Source: Oscillospiraceae bacterium (lineage in GTDB: Bacteria; Bacillota; Clostridia; Oscillospirales; CAG-272). From it: 46,714 nt of DNA. The notes below the pieces were generated by a model. The model saw only the letters and a list, made by a program, of their open reading frames with translations, was not told where the DNA came from and did not search any database. The translations under genes and the position numbers were made by a program. Location of the stretch: assembly GCA_015064345.1 (NCBI GenBank), contig SVSK01000011.1:1-46714 (forward strand), given 5' to 3'. This document shows, piece by piece, positions 34,112 to 42,238 of the stretch. Within the stretch, counting starts at the first letter, position 1. Each line of letters starts with the position of its first letter.

Positions 34112-34656
34112 TGGCATACGATAAGATAATAGATTCTGCAAAACTCAATTCTGCCATGACGGCAACTGCCAATGCGATACGCGTCAAGACAGGCGGCACC
34201 GAGACAATCGAATGGGATGAAAGCACAGGATTTGCTTCTGCGGTTGAGACCATTGGGGGCGGCAGTGGGAATAACGGAGATGATGCTCTGAAAGGACTTA
34301 TAGAAGGTTCAGCTACAGAACTGGTAAACAGCACAGCGACAACTGTAAGAACATACTGCTTTTATTCATCAAAATATACCAAGATCGACTTGTGCGTGAC
34401 AAAAATCAATTCGAACGCATTTGCCAACAGTAAGCTGAATACCCTTATTCTTCGCTCCGGCACTGTGGTAACTCTGTCAAGTTTGGCAGCGTTCAACGGA
34501 ATTACTGACTCTACCTGGGAAGAAGGAGATCCCCTTATGGGGACGCTATATGTTCCATCTTCTCTTGTGAACAGTTATCGCTCTGCAACAAACTGGTCCA
34601 CATTGTTCAACAGAGGCTGGGAACTGAAATCTATAGAGGGGAGTGAATACGAATGA
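34111..34656 (+). CDS. Phage-associated fibre-like protein, LRR_5-type C-terminus
   Basis: The 181-residue protein starts MAYDKIIDSAKLNSAMTATA and continues with a Gly-rich hinge and a C-terminal part with BspA/LRR_5-like strands (KIDLCVTKINSNAFANS, LNTLILRSG). This kind of protein follows tail-fibre genes in clostridial prophages. ATG 34111 has GGAGG eight bases ahead and overlaps the upstream stop. It overlaps the next small gene by four bases (ATGA). Function as a receptor-binding or fibre accessory is inferred. Confidence 0.6.
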   Translation: MAYDKIIDSAKLNSAMTATANAIRVKTGGTETIEWDESTGFASAVETIGGGSGNNGDDALKGLIEGSATELVNSTATTVRTYCFYSSKYTKIDLCVTKINSNAFANSKLNTLILRSGTVVTLSSLAAFNGITDSTWEEGDPLMGTLYVPSSLVNSYRSATNWSTLFNRGWELKSIEGSEYE

Positions 34657-34826
34657 TCGTTACTGAAAAGATTACGGTTAGGGGAAAAGAGTATGTGAGA
34701 ACCTTCTCAGACCTCGGTTTTTTAATAAAGAAGGACGGCACAGATGAGCTGTATTCCGAGGCGATCGATCCGGCAGGGCTTGGCAGAACATACGCCGAAA
34801 CTGACGAGCGAGAGGAGACGGCGTGA
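34653..34826 (+). CDS. Small phage-cassette protein, 57 residues
   Basis: A short gene in the gap between two larger cassette genes encodes 57 residues beginning MIVTEKITVRGKEYVRTFSD and containing YSEAIDPAGLGRTYAETDE. Similar short proteins occur between fibre and lysis genes in clostridial prophages; their function is unknown. It overlaps the previous gene by ATGA, and its stop overlaps the ATG of the next gene by one base, so all four are tightly coupled. Confidence 0.7.
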   Translation: MIVTEKITVRGKEYVRTFSDLGFLIKKDGTDELYSEAIDPAGLGRTYAETDEREETA

Positions 34827-35077
34827 TGGAAGCGGAAGTGATTATTACTGTTTGCGGACTTGCTGTGTCTGTTGCGACGTTCTTCATCGGTAGGTTGACC
34901 AGCGCGCGAAATGGCGGGCAGGAATACGGAGTAATGCTCACAGAGATAGGCTACATTAAATCAGGAGTTGACGACATGAAAAAGAAAATGGAGCAGTCAG
35001 ACAGACGGTATATTGATCTCTCAGAGCGAGTAACATCTCTTGAAGAGGCTGTGAAGATATATCATCACGGAGAGTAG
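34826..35077 (+). CDS. XhlA-like phage membrane/coiled-coil protein
   Basis: The 83-residue protein has one N-terminal membrane helix (VIITVCGLAVSVATFFIG) and a coiled-coil tail (IKSGVDDMKKKMEQSDRRYI, then LSERVTSLEEAV). This matches XhlA-type proteins that associate with holins and endolysins in phage PBSX-like lysis modules. GAGG lies ahead of the ATG, which overlaps the previous stop codon; a GTG at 34823 is possible. Confidence 0.65.
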   Translation: MEAEVIITVCGLAVSVATFFIGRLTSARNGGQEYGVMLTEIGYIKSGVDDMKKKMEQSDRRYIDLSERVTSLEEAVKIYHHGE

Positions 35078-35086
35078 GTGGCAGAC

Positions 35087-35737
35087 ATGACTTTACCCTA
35101 TAAACCGGGCAGTCTGGTTAAGATAACCTCGGCGTTCGGATATCGCACAGACCCCGTCAGCGGTCAAGAGAGCTCATTCCACGGCGGGATCGACCTTGTT
35201 GGGGTGGACTCAAAGAATCTTTATTCCCCTGTCAGCGGAGTGGTGCTTGTATCGCAGATGGTGACGGACAAAAGCAACCTCACATGGCAGTGGGGCAATT
35301 ATGTATGCATCGGGGGCGACGACGGCAATCTTTACTATCTCTGTCACATGGCAAGTCGCGCCGTGGATGCAAATGAGCGAGTTGAGGAAGGCGATATTAT
35401 CGGTATTGAGGGCAGTACCGGCTACTCAACAGGCAGTCACTGCCACTTTGAGGTGCGCGACAAGAACAACAAGCAACTGAACCCGGCTGAACTTCTCGGT
35501 ATTCCCAATGTGGCGGGCGAAGTTATTACTGTTAACGCAAAAGTTATTACCGATAACACCGAAACAAGCGACAGTATCCCTGCTGAATGGTCGCGAGAGG
35601 CTGTGAAGTGGGCAACAAAAAACGGAATCCTGCAGGGCAACGAGAAAGGGGATCTCATGCTCCGTTCTACCGCAACGAGAGAACAGATAGTCACAATGCT
35701 TCACAGGCTGTACACGCAAATCAAAAAAGAATATTAA
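35087..35737 (+). CDS. M23 peptidase (endolysin) with SLH-like C-terminal motif
   Basis: The 216-residue protein begins with an M23 endopeptidase domain: SAFGYRTDPVSGQESSFHGG, then the zinc motifs HGGID and HCHFEVR. It cleaves peptidoglycan cross-bridges. The C-terminal part holds one SLH-like motif (WSREAVKWATKNGILQGN, then TREQIVTMLHRLY), which could bind the same wall polymers as the host's SLH proteins. No signal peptide is seen, so release would need the holin. The start is either GTG 35078 or ATG 35087; the latter has AGGTGG ahead. Confidence 0.82.
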   Translation: MTLPYKPGSLVKITSAFGYRTDPVSGQESSFHGGIDLVGVDSKNLYSPVSGVVLVSQMVTDKSNLTWQWGNYVCIGGDDGNLYYLCHMASRAVDANERVEEGDIIGIEGSTGYSTGSHCHFEVRDKNNKQLNPAELLGIPNVAGEVITVNAKVITDNTETSDSIPAEWSREAVKWATKNGILQGNEKGDLMLRSTATREQIVTMLHRLYTQIKKEY

Positions 35738-35755
35738 AATATCGGAGGTAAAATT

Positions 35756-35965
35756 ATGATAAAGGTATTCACAAAGGAATGGCTCAAGGCGGCGACAATT
35801 CGCGCTATCAAGACCGTTGCGCAGACTGCTGTTGCAACAATCGGCACAGCTGCTGTTATCGGCGAGGTTGACTGGCTCATGGTCGGTTCTGCTGCTATGC
35901 TCTCCGGTGTGCTCTCTCTGCTCACAAGCATTGCGGGACTGCCCGAAGTTACTCCTTCGGAGTAA
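35756..35965 (+). CDS. Phage holin, r1t family
   Basis: The 69-residue protein has the r1t holin pattern: FTKEWLKAATIRAIKTVAQT, then a membrane helix (WLMVGSAAMLSGVLSLLTSI) and the AGLPE end. It makes pores that let endolysin reach the wall. It is the last gene of the cassette. The frame beyond its stop codon still reads LPEVDSVNS...MPEVKTVE in another phase, which may be a frameshifted tail. Confidence 0.85.
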   Translation: MIKVFTKEWLKAATIRAIKTVAQTAVATIGTAAVIGEVDWLMVGSAAMLSGVLSLLTSIAGLPEVTPSE

Positions 35966-36070
35966 TTCACGAGTTTTCTATGACAAGGAGAAAACTCTGC
36001 CCGAGGTTGACTCCGTCAACTCAACGAGTTCTATGCCGGAAGTTAAAACTGTAGAATAATTGAATAAGCG

Positions 36071-36105
36071 CAAAAAAACAGCAGGGGCGTGAAAACCTCT
36101 GCTGT
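36071..36105 (-). terminator. Terminator of the glutamine synthetase gene
   Basis: A 10-bp stem (ACAGCAG core, one mismatch/G-U) with an 8-base loop is followed on the minus strand by seven T, ten bases after the stop of glnA. Confidence 0.85.
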
Positions 36106-36114
36106 TTGTGGTTT

Positions 36115-37539
36115 TTACAGGTTGTAATATCTGTCAAATTCTGCGGGATGGGGAATCTTTGAAAGCTCGCTGCATTCTGCTCTCTTGTTCTTGATGAAGT
36201 TCTTCAGAAGATCTTCAGGGAATACGCCGCCGACTGTAAGGTAATCGTGGTCAGCCTCGAGAGCGTCAAGTGCTTCGGGAAGAGAAGTGGGCAGACCCTT
36301 CAGCTTTGCCTTTTCCTCGTCGGAAAGGTGGAACAGGTTGAAGTCGTAGGGACCCCAGCCCTCTGCGTGAGGATCGATCTTGTTCTTGATTCCGTCAAGA
36401 CCTGCCATGAGGATAGCCGCATAGCAGAAGTAGGGGTTGCAGGTTGCATCAGGGTTACGAAGCTCGAAACGACGAAGCTCGGGAGCCTTTGCGTAAGCGG
36501 GAATACGGATTACGGCACTTCTGTTGGAGGTAGCGTAGCCGACAGTAACGGGAGCTTCGAATCCGGGAACGAGACGCTTGAAGGAGTTTGTGCTGGGGTT
36601 GGTCAGCGCGCAGAGAGAGGCGATGTGCTTGAGAAGACCGCCCATGAAGTAGTGAGCAGTTTCGCTGAGTCTTGCGTAGCCGTTATCATCGGAGAATACA
36701 GGCTGACCGTCCTTCATGAGGAGCATATGAACGTGCATACCGCTGCCTGCTTCACCGTAAATGGGCTTGGGCATGAATGTAGCACTCTTGCCGTACTTCA
36801 GAGCTGTATTGTGGATGATGTACTTGATCATCATTGTTGCATCTGCCATGTGAACAACTTCGCCAAGCTGGGGCTCGATCTCAAACTGACCGGAAGCCGC
36901 AACCTCGGGGTGGTGATAGTTGATCTTGATACCTGCGTCAGTCATGTGCATGCACATCTCACTTCTGCATTCGTAGGATGTGTCAAAGGGCTTTGCGATG
37001 TGATAGTTCTTCTGCTTGGGTACAATAACGCCCTTGCCTTCAACCGCGCTGTTCCAGTAGGACTGCTTTGCATCAACAGTCGCACCGATGTAGCTTCCGT
37101 CAACGCCCCATGTTACCTCGTCGAAGAGATAGAACTCGAATTCGGGAAGGATCATCATTGTGTCCGCTACACCGGAGTCCTGCATTGCCTTTACAGCAGC
37201 CTTGATGATGTTTCTGGGGTACTGGGGAAGAGGACGGTTTTCGGGTGCGTCGATGATCATTGCGTTACCTGTCATTGACAGAGTGGGGATTTCGCAGAAG
37301 GGGTCGATAACCGCAGTGTCGGGATCGGGGATAAACACCATGTCGCTCTTTTCAACCACAGCGTAGCCGTAGTTGGATGCGTCAAATCCGATACCGTTCT
37401 TCATGGTTTCTTCAGAGAAGTTTTCGGCGGGAATGGTAACGTGTCTGTACTGACCGTTGATGTCGACCATCTTGAAGTCAACCATCTTGATGCCGTTTTC
37501 GTTAATGAGATTGATAATGTCCTGTACGCTCTTTGCCAT
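36115..37539 (-). CDS. glnA: Type I glutamine synthetase, Tyr-to-Phe at the adenylylation position
   Basis: The 474-residue protein aligns along its length with type I glutamine synthetase: FDASNYG, LPEFEFYLFD, YHHPEVAASGQFE, GEAGSGMHVHMLL, NRSAVIRIP and RRFELRNPDATCNPY carry the metal and substrate residues. It makes glutamine from glutamate, ammonia and ATP. Its length and C-terminal insert are those of the beta type (like E. coli GlnA), in which a Tyr in NLYDLP is adenylylated; here the site reads NLFHLS (Phe403, codon 36331-36333), so adenylylation cannot occur there. ATG 37539 has GGAG six bases ahead. A SigA-like promoter lies upstream. Confidence 0.95.
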   Translation of the reverse strand: MAKSVQDIINLINENGIKMVDFKMVDINGQYRHVTIPAENFSEETMKNGIGFDASNYGYAVVEKSDMVFIPDPDTAVIDPFCEIPTLSMTGNAMIIDAPENRPLPQYPRNIIKAAVKAMQDSGVADTMMILPEFEFYLFDEVTWGVDGSYIGATVDAKQSYWNSAVEGKGVIVPKQKNYHIAKPFDTSYECRSEMCMHMTDAGIKINYHHPEVAASGQFEIEPQLGEVVHMADATMMIKYIIHNTALKYGKSATFMPKPIYGEAGSGMHVHMLLMKDGQPVFSDDNGYARLSETAHYFMGGLLKHIASLCALTNPSTNSFKRLVPGFEAPVTVGYATSNRSAVIRIPAYAKAPELRRFELRNPDATCNPYFCYAAILMAGLDGIKNKIDPHAEGWGPYDFNLFHLSDEEKAKLKGLPTSLPEALDALEADHDYLTVGGVFPEDLLKNFIKNKRAECSELSKIPHPAEFDRYYNL

Positions 37540-37582
37540 ATAGATCTCCATATGTTATTGTATAAAAATTTATTCTTTCTAT

Positions 37583-37611
37583 AGAATATCACGGTTTTTG
37601 TTTATTGTCAA
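37583..37611 (-). promoter_or_regulatory. SigA-type promoter of glnA
   Basis: On the minus strand TTGACA and TATTCT are separated by 17 bases, about 45 bases before the start codon. Confidence 0.75.
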
Positions 37612-37706
37612 CGGGAAAGTGAAACTTTATGCAAAAAAGAGACACCGCGAGCGAAGTATTATTTAGTTATGAGTTATGGACTATGGGTTATGAGTTGAAA
37701 GATAAA

Positions 37707-37734
37707 CCCCAACAGATTTTTTAGTCCGTTGGGG
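37707..37734 (-). terminator. Terminator of the YcxB-like gene
   Basis: A 7-bp perfect stem (CCCCAAC and its complement) with a 14-base loop lies seven bases after the gene end and is followed on the minus strand by TTTATCTTTC. Confidence 0.6.
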
Positions 37735-37740
37735 CGATTT

Positions 37741-38241
37741 TTATTTGAGCATATCATTGATTTTTTTCTTACATTCTTCCCAAGTACCTTCTACAAAGGC
37801 ATCTTTATACAATCTTATAGCAATATTATTATTCATAAATATCATAACAACATTGTTCATTTCTTTAATCTTCTCAATATTACTGTATTTGAATTTGCTG
37901 ACTGATGTATGTTCTGTACAAACAATCTCATCATCTAAAAATTCGATGGTGCGTACCCATTCGGAAACACCAAATGTGGTCGAATACAGTTTATATCTTT
38001 TAGACCAAATAAAGAAACGGGCAAAAAACAACTTGAAAATAGCAGTAATGGCAAAAAGTGAATAGATAGAAGCAAAAGCCCACCCCATGTGCAGTTTTAT
38101 AGAAAGAATCAGTCCTGCTATTCCCATAGCGCCTATCATACACCGCAAGATGAACGCTATTACATTCGCCGCACCGTGTAAATGATATTCCTTTGCCCAT
38201 GTTTTCATTAATTCTCTTGTAATTATGTATTGGTTTTTCAT
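37741..38241 (-). CDS. YcxB-like membrane protein
   Basis: The 166-residue protein has two adjacent membrane helices (about residues 24-45 and 48-70) and a C-terminal domain of the YcxB type (YKLYSTTFGVSEWVRTIEFL, then SNIEKIKEMNNVVMIFMNN). The family is widespread in Firmicutes and of unknown function. ATG 38241 is preceded by AAGGA; an upstream extension from 38307 has no ribosome site. The gene is AT-richer than its neighbours. Confidence 0.7.
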   Translation of the reverse strand: MKNQYIITRELMKTWAKEYHLHGAANVIAFILRCMIGAMGIAGLILSIKLHMGWAFASIYSLFAITAIFKLFFARFFIWSKRYKLYSTTFGVSEWVRTIEFLDDEIVCTEHTSVSKFKYSNIEKIKEMNNVVMIFMNNNIAIRLYKDAFVEGTWEECKKKINDMLK

Positions 38242-38494
38242 GGATTCATTCCTTTCTATATTTATTGCATGTTTCGCCTTTGCATTACAAAGGTATAGGC
38301 TCATCACATACTCCTAAGGTTGATCATATCCAAAAGCATTCTCTCGGAGGCAGGCTTTTCTTTATCACCATTATTACACAAATCTGCAATGAAATAACCT
38401 CTCTACCGAAATTTTTGTGTGTATTACGGACTACAGGTTTGCAAACATCCTTATGAGATGTCTCGAGGGGGCATCTCTTTTTGAGTGTTTTTGC

Positions 38495-39817
38495 TTATTC
38501 TGTTTCTCTTCTCTGTTCAAGCAGCCAGTGGAGATATTTGTAACCATCCTCTTTGCTGATATATGTAGCACCGAGTTCTTCCTTGGTCTTGTCGCTGAAC
38601 TCTTTGAAATTGAATTTACCTTTCTTTACAGGAAGAATTGCCTCAACAATTTTCATATAGGCACTACCGCTGTATGATTCTTCAAATAGGTAGTAGAGCG
38701 GGATGTCAGCCACAGCGCTGGAAATACAATAGTATTCATATTTGAATAAAGAACCGGAATTTCTGATTTCGTCCAAATCTATAACAAAACATTTTGTTAC
38801 GATGGGATTGCTTTCATTGAACTTTGATTGGGGAATCAAACCCTCTGAAGAGCAACAAATGACAGCTGCGGAAATTTTCTCATGATGACGGCATATCATA
38901 TTCCACACAGCAGCGCCACCTGAGTCAAAGCCTGTGAAATACTGTCTTTCAAGGTCTGTGCTGTACGTATCATTGACGTGTTCAAGTATTTCAACAACAG
39001 CATCAATTCCTTCTTCTGTCCAACCTTTGTTGAGGCTGATATATACGAAAGATTCTTCGGTCATAACAATGCCGGTTGTACCCGGATGCTGTGGCACAAT
39101 AACAATACAGTCAAGCGCAGGACTGTCGTCGCTTCCGAAGAACTTATTAACCACTGACATCTGCTTTTCATTGTCAGTTCCGCAATGATAATCGGAGTGG
39201 AAGATCACGAGAACGGGATATTCATTTTTCCTGTTATAGTCCTCGGGAACGTACATTCTGTAAGGAATGGTCAAACCGTTGGATGCGGTGTAGGTGTAGT
39301 ATCCGAAATTTTTCAGAGCTTCTTTAGCTGTCTTTGTCTTGGGAGTTTCAGCTTTAGGAGCGTCAGTCTCGGGAGCGTCAGTCTCGGGAGTATCGGTCTC
39401 GGGAGCATCAGTCTCGGGAGCGTCAGTCTCGGGAGCGTCAGTCTCGGGGGCGTCAGTTTCAGGAGCATCAGTTTCGGGCGCTTCGGTTTCAGGAGCCTCG
39501 GTCTCGGGAGCCTCAGTCTCGGGAGCCTCGGTCTCGGGAGCGTCAGTCTCGGGAGCATCAGTCTCAGGAGCGTCAGTCTCAGGAGCATCAGTCTCGGGAG
39601 CTTCAGTTTCAGGAACTTCAGTCTCAGGAGCATCAGTCTCAGGAGCGTCAGTCTCGGGAGCATCAGTCTCGGGGGCATCGGTCTCGGGAGCCTCAGTCTC
39701 GGGAACGTCAGTCTCGGGAGCTTTGGTCCCGGGAGTCGGTGCGGGAGTCTGAGTGCATCCTACAATTAGCGGGAGCAATATCAACGCAGTAAGTGCGATG
39801 GAAATAAACTTTTTCAT
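38495..39817 (-). CDS. Lipoprotein with PETDA repeats and degenerate esterase-like domain
   Basis: The 440-residue protein has a lipoprotein signal (lipobox LIVGC, Cys21), about 24 PETDA/PETEA repeats (34-153), and an alpha/beta-hydrolase domain of the feruloyl-esterase/PHB-depolymerase type (about 170-440). The nucleophile elbow reads GFDSGG (Asp298 where the paralogue at 42755-44560 has Ser), the acid position is Tyr, and the His position is Lys412. All three triad residues are thus replaced, so a hydrolase role is unlikely and ligand or protein binding is more likely. It begins 47 bases after the BlaR1-like gene, in the same operon. CGGAGG lies ahead of the ATG. Confidence 0.85.
   Translation of the reverse strand: MKKFISIALTALILLPLIVGCTQTPAPTPGTKAPETDVPETEAPETDAPETDAPETDAPETDAPETEVPETEAPETDAPETDAPETDAPETDAPETEAPETEAPETEAPETEAPETDAPETDAPETDAPETDAPETDAPETDTPETDAPETDAPKAETPKTKTAKEALKNFGYYTYTASNGLTIPYRMYVPEDYNRKNEYPVLVIFHSDYHCGTDNEKQMSVVNKFFGSDDSPALDCIVIVPQHPGTTGIVMTEESFVYISLNKGWTEEGIDAVVEILEHVNDTYSTDLERQYFTGFDSGGAAVWNMICRHHEKISAAVICCSSEGLIPQSKFNESNPIVTKCFVIDLDEIRNSGSLFKYEYYCISSAVADIPLYYLFEESYSGSAYMKIVEAILPVKKGKFNFKEFSDKTKEELGATYISKEDGYKYLHWLLEQRRETE
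39359..39718 (-). repeat. PETDA/PETEA tandem repeat, about 24 copies of 15 bp
   Basis: The 15-bp unit encodes Pro-Glu-Thr-Asp/Glu-Ala with small changes (Val, Thr at the last place). It forms a Pro- and acid-rich, probably extended linker between the lipid anchor and the hydrolase-like domain. Such arrays are prone to length change by slippage. The opposite strand also stays open (SVSGA repeats), which is a by-product. Confidence 0.9.
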
Positions 39818-39864
39818 GATCTTCCTCCGTGAGGGTGTTGTATTAGATTAATGGAATGGTCTAC

Positions 39865-42237
39865 TTATTTTGTTTCTCTTCTTTGCTTGAGAAGCCAGTT
39901 AAGATATTTATATCCGTTTTCCTCGCTGATGTAGGTTTCACCGAGTTCTTCCTTAGATATGCCGCCAAAATCTTTGTATTTGAAATTATTATTGTTCATT
40001 TCCTGCATCACCTGAGTGATGTATTTATATGTACCACCTCCTATTTCAAAAAGGCAGAAAATAGGAATGTCGAGCACAGCACGCGGGATGCAGAGGCTTT
40101 CTCGCCTGTAACTCTTCAGATAATACACATCCTGGGAGGAATATTCATTCACCCATTCAGGTGGTGAATCCGACCCTTCATTCGCTACAGATATTGTATA
40201 TTTTGTTATAATAGGAGCTTTATCATCAGTATAAGACTCAGGAATAAATCCACCTACTGCTGCGCAAATTACAGCCGCAGAGATTTTCTCCGGGAAACGG
40301 CAGAGTGCATTCCACACCGCTGTACCGCCGCTGTCAAAGCCGACCACATACTGTCTTTCTTTATCTGTGCTGAATATTGTATTCACACGGTCGAATATTT
40401 CGATTGCAGCTTCAACTCCCGGGTCTTGCCAGCTATCGTTTCTGTTGATGTAAATTAGTCCTTCTGCAACGTCTATTAGATTATTATTGAGTGCATTAGG
40501 AAGTTGCGGCACAATAACAATACAGTCAAGTGCAGGGCTGTCGTCGCTTCCGAAGAACTTTTTAACCTCGGTCATCTGCTTCTCATTGTCAGTTCCGCAA
40601 TATTCTTCGGAGTGGAAGATCATGAGAACGGGATATTCATTTTTTCGGGTATAGTCCTCAGGAACGTACATTCTGTAAGGAATAGTCAAACCGCCTGACG
40701 CGGTGTATGTATAGTATTTGAAATTAGCCAGAGCTTCTTTAGCCTTTTCATTATTAGGAGCCTCAGTCTCGGGCGCTTCAGTCTCAGGAGCCTCAGTCTC
40801 GGGAGCATCGGTTTCGGGAGCCTCAGTCTCAGGAGCCTCAGTCTCGGGAGCCTCAGTCTCGGGCGCGTCAGTCTCGGGCGCATCGGTCTCGGAAGCCTCA
40901 GTCTCGGGCGCTTCAGTCTCAGGAGCATCGGTCTCGGGAGCTTCAGTCTCGGGAGCCTCAGTCTCGGGCGCTTCAGTCTCGGGCGCTTCAGTCTCGGGCG
41001 CTTCAGTCTCAGGAGCCTCAGTCTCGGGTACGTCAGTCTCGGGTACGTCAGTCTCGGGGACACTTGTTTCGGGAGCGTCAGTCTCGGGAGCGTCTGTCTC
41101 TGGTGCATCGGTCTCGGGTGCTTCAGTCTCAGGAGCTTCTGTCTCCGAGGGTGCGGCTGCATCACCATCATTCTTCTTTGGATCTGTAAGAAGCACAACT
41201 GTCAACACAATAATCACCGCTATAGCAGCAATCAATATGAACAGTGTAGGCTTTTTGTAGTTCAGAACGTTTTTTATTCTGTCTTTAACACTTACTTCTC
41301 CGAATGCAAGCGGACACGCAGAAATCTTTTTTCTCGAAATGCTGCAATCAAGCAGTACCCTCACGTATTCTTTTTTCTTTGAGGGATCCATATCTTTTAT
41401 TGCTCGTTCATCACATGCAATCTCGATATCACGGCACAAAAGTGCATAGCTTATCCAAACGATAGGGTTGAACCAATGCAGCGACAGCAAAAGAAATCCG
41501 AGGGGCTTGTAGATGTGATCTCCTCTTTTGATATGCGCCATCTCGTGGGCAATTACCAGCTCCCGTTCATTCTCTTCAAGTGATGAAGGAATGTATATTC
41601 TCGGGCGAACCACGCCAAGAATGAACGGTGAATCAATATAGTCGCATATGTAAACCTTATCTGCAAAATAGATCGATGAGGCAACCTTGCGCTTAAACAC
41701 TACCCAACTTCCTATGCTGTACAGCACCATAATGACAGTTCCAATTAACCACACAACTGCCGCTATTTGCGTAATGGAGATCTTATCGGGCGTGTTAGGC
41801 TCTTCTGCAGAATTATCGGGAACGTAAGGCTGATCTTCGGTTTTGGGCTCATCCGGTGTGACGCTTCCGATAATATTTTCAGGATCATTTACCGGCTCAC
41901 TCGGGAACTGTTCGGTCGCGCTGTCATCGGGAGTCTCAGGCAGTTCGCCGACTGTACCGCTTGTGCCCTGAACATCCGAAGCAACCGAATCGGGTAGTGG
42001 ATCTTGTTCATTTTCTTCCAAATTGGCGCTGTATCTCGCGCTGTCGAGCTCGGGCATCAAGCTGAGCCTACTCTCAAAAGTCACGGGTAAAATAAGTCTC
42101 GCCGCAACCAGCACCCACATAAGGCAATGGATCCACCTCGGTGCCTTTTTGAGCGGTAGCTTAATGAGCATCACCGCAAGGGCAACGATACTCGCCGCCA
42201 GACTCATTTCGACGATTCTAATAAACAAAGCTGTCAT
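39865..42237 (-). CDS. BlaR1-type M56 metalloprotease sensor fused to a degenerate esterase domain
   Basis: The 790-residue protein has an N-terminal BlaR1/MecR1-like membrane part: helices at about 9-27, 157-179 and 247-268, the zinc motif HEMAH (231-235) with the downstream CDERA glutamate (277), and a last helix at 331-350. In BlaR1 the sensor after that helix is a penicillin-binding domain. Here it is replaced by 26 PETDA/PETEA-type repeats (364-493) and an esterase-like domain homologous to those of the two neighbouring lipoproteins. Nucleophile elbow GFDSGG (Asp635), His to Lys762, and the acid to Gly: no catalytic triad. It should release BlaI repression when its outer domain is engaged. 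ATG 42237 has GGTGAG ahead; GTG 42246 would overlap blaI. Confidence 0.88.
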   Translation of the reverse strand: MTALFIRIVEMSLAASIVALAVMLIKLPLKKAPRWIHCLMWVLVAARLILPVTFESRLSLMPELDSARYSANLEENEQDPLPDSVASDVQGTSGTVGELPETPDDSATEQFPSEPVNDPENIIGSVTPDEPKTEDQPYVPDNSAEEPNTPDKISITQIAAVVWLIGTVIMVLYSIGSWVVFKRKVASSIYFADKVYICDYIDSPFILGVVRPRIYIPSSLEENERELVIAHEMAHIKRGDHIYKPLGFLLLSLHWFNPIVWISYALLCRDIEIACDERAIKDMDPSKKKEYVRVLLDCSISRKKISACPLAFGEVSVKDRIKNVLNYKKPTLFILIAAIAVIIVLTVVLLTDPKKNDGDAAAPSETEAPETEAPETDAPETDAPETDAPETSVPETDVPETDVPETEAPETEAPETEAPETEAPETEAPETEAPETDAPETEAPETEASETDAPETDAPETEAPETEAPETEAPETDAPETEAPETEAPETEAPNNEKAKEALANFKYYTYTASGGLTIPYRMYVPEDYTRKNEYPVLMIFHSEEYCGTDNEKQMTEVKKFFGSDDSPALDCIVIVPQLPNALNNNLIDVAEGLIYINRNDSWQDPGVEAAIEIFDRVNTIFSTDKERQYVVGFDSGGTAVWNALCRFPEKISAAVICAAVGGFIPESYTDDKAPIITKYTISVANEGSDSPPEWVNEYSSQDVYYLKSYRRESLCIPRAVLDIPIFCLFEIGGGTYKYITQVMQEMNNNNFKYKDFGGISKEELGETYISEENGYKYLNWLLKQRRETK
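40759..41148 (-). repeat. PETDA/PETEA tandem repeat, about 26 copies of 15 bp, in the sensor
   Basis: The repeat encodes the stalk between the last membrane helix of the M56 sensor and its outer esterase-like domain. Units vary more than in the 44282-44476 array (PETSV, PETDV, SETDA), suggesting an older or differently selected array. Confidence 0.9.
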
Positions 42238-42238
42238 T

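Noticed and set aside
38455-38481. Hairpin GAGATG/CATCTC with a T-run on the plus strand
   Set aside because: No plus-strand gene ends here and the minus strand lacks a T-run after the stem, so a terminator role is not supported.
39359-41148. Regular repeats considered as a CRISPR array
   Set aside because: The unit is 15 bp, contiguous without spacers, in frame and coding.
39185-41260. Long plus-strand frames reading SVSGA-type repeats over the PETDA arrays (also at 44238-44699)
   Set aside because: They are the antisense of the 15-bp coding repeats; they lack ribosome sites and any non-repeat domain.
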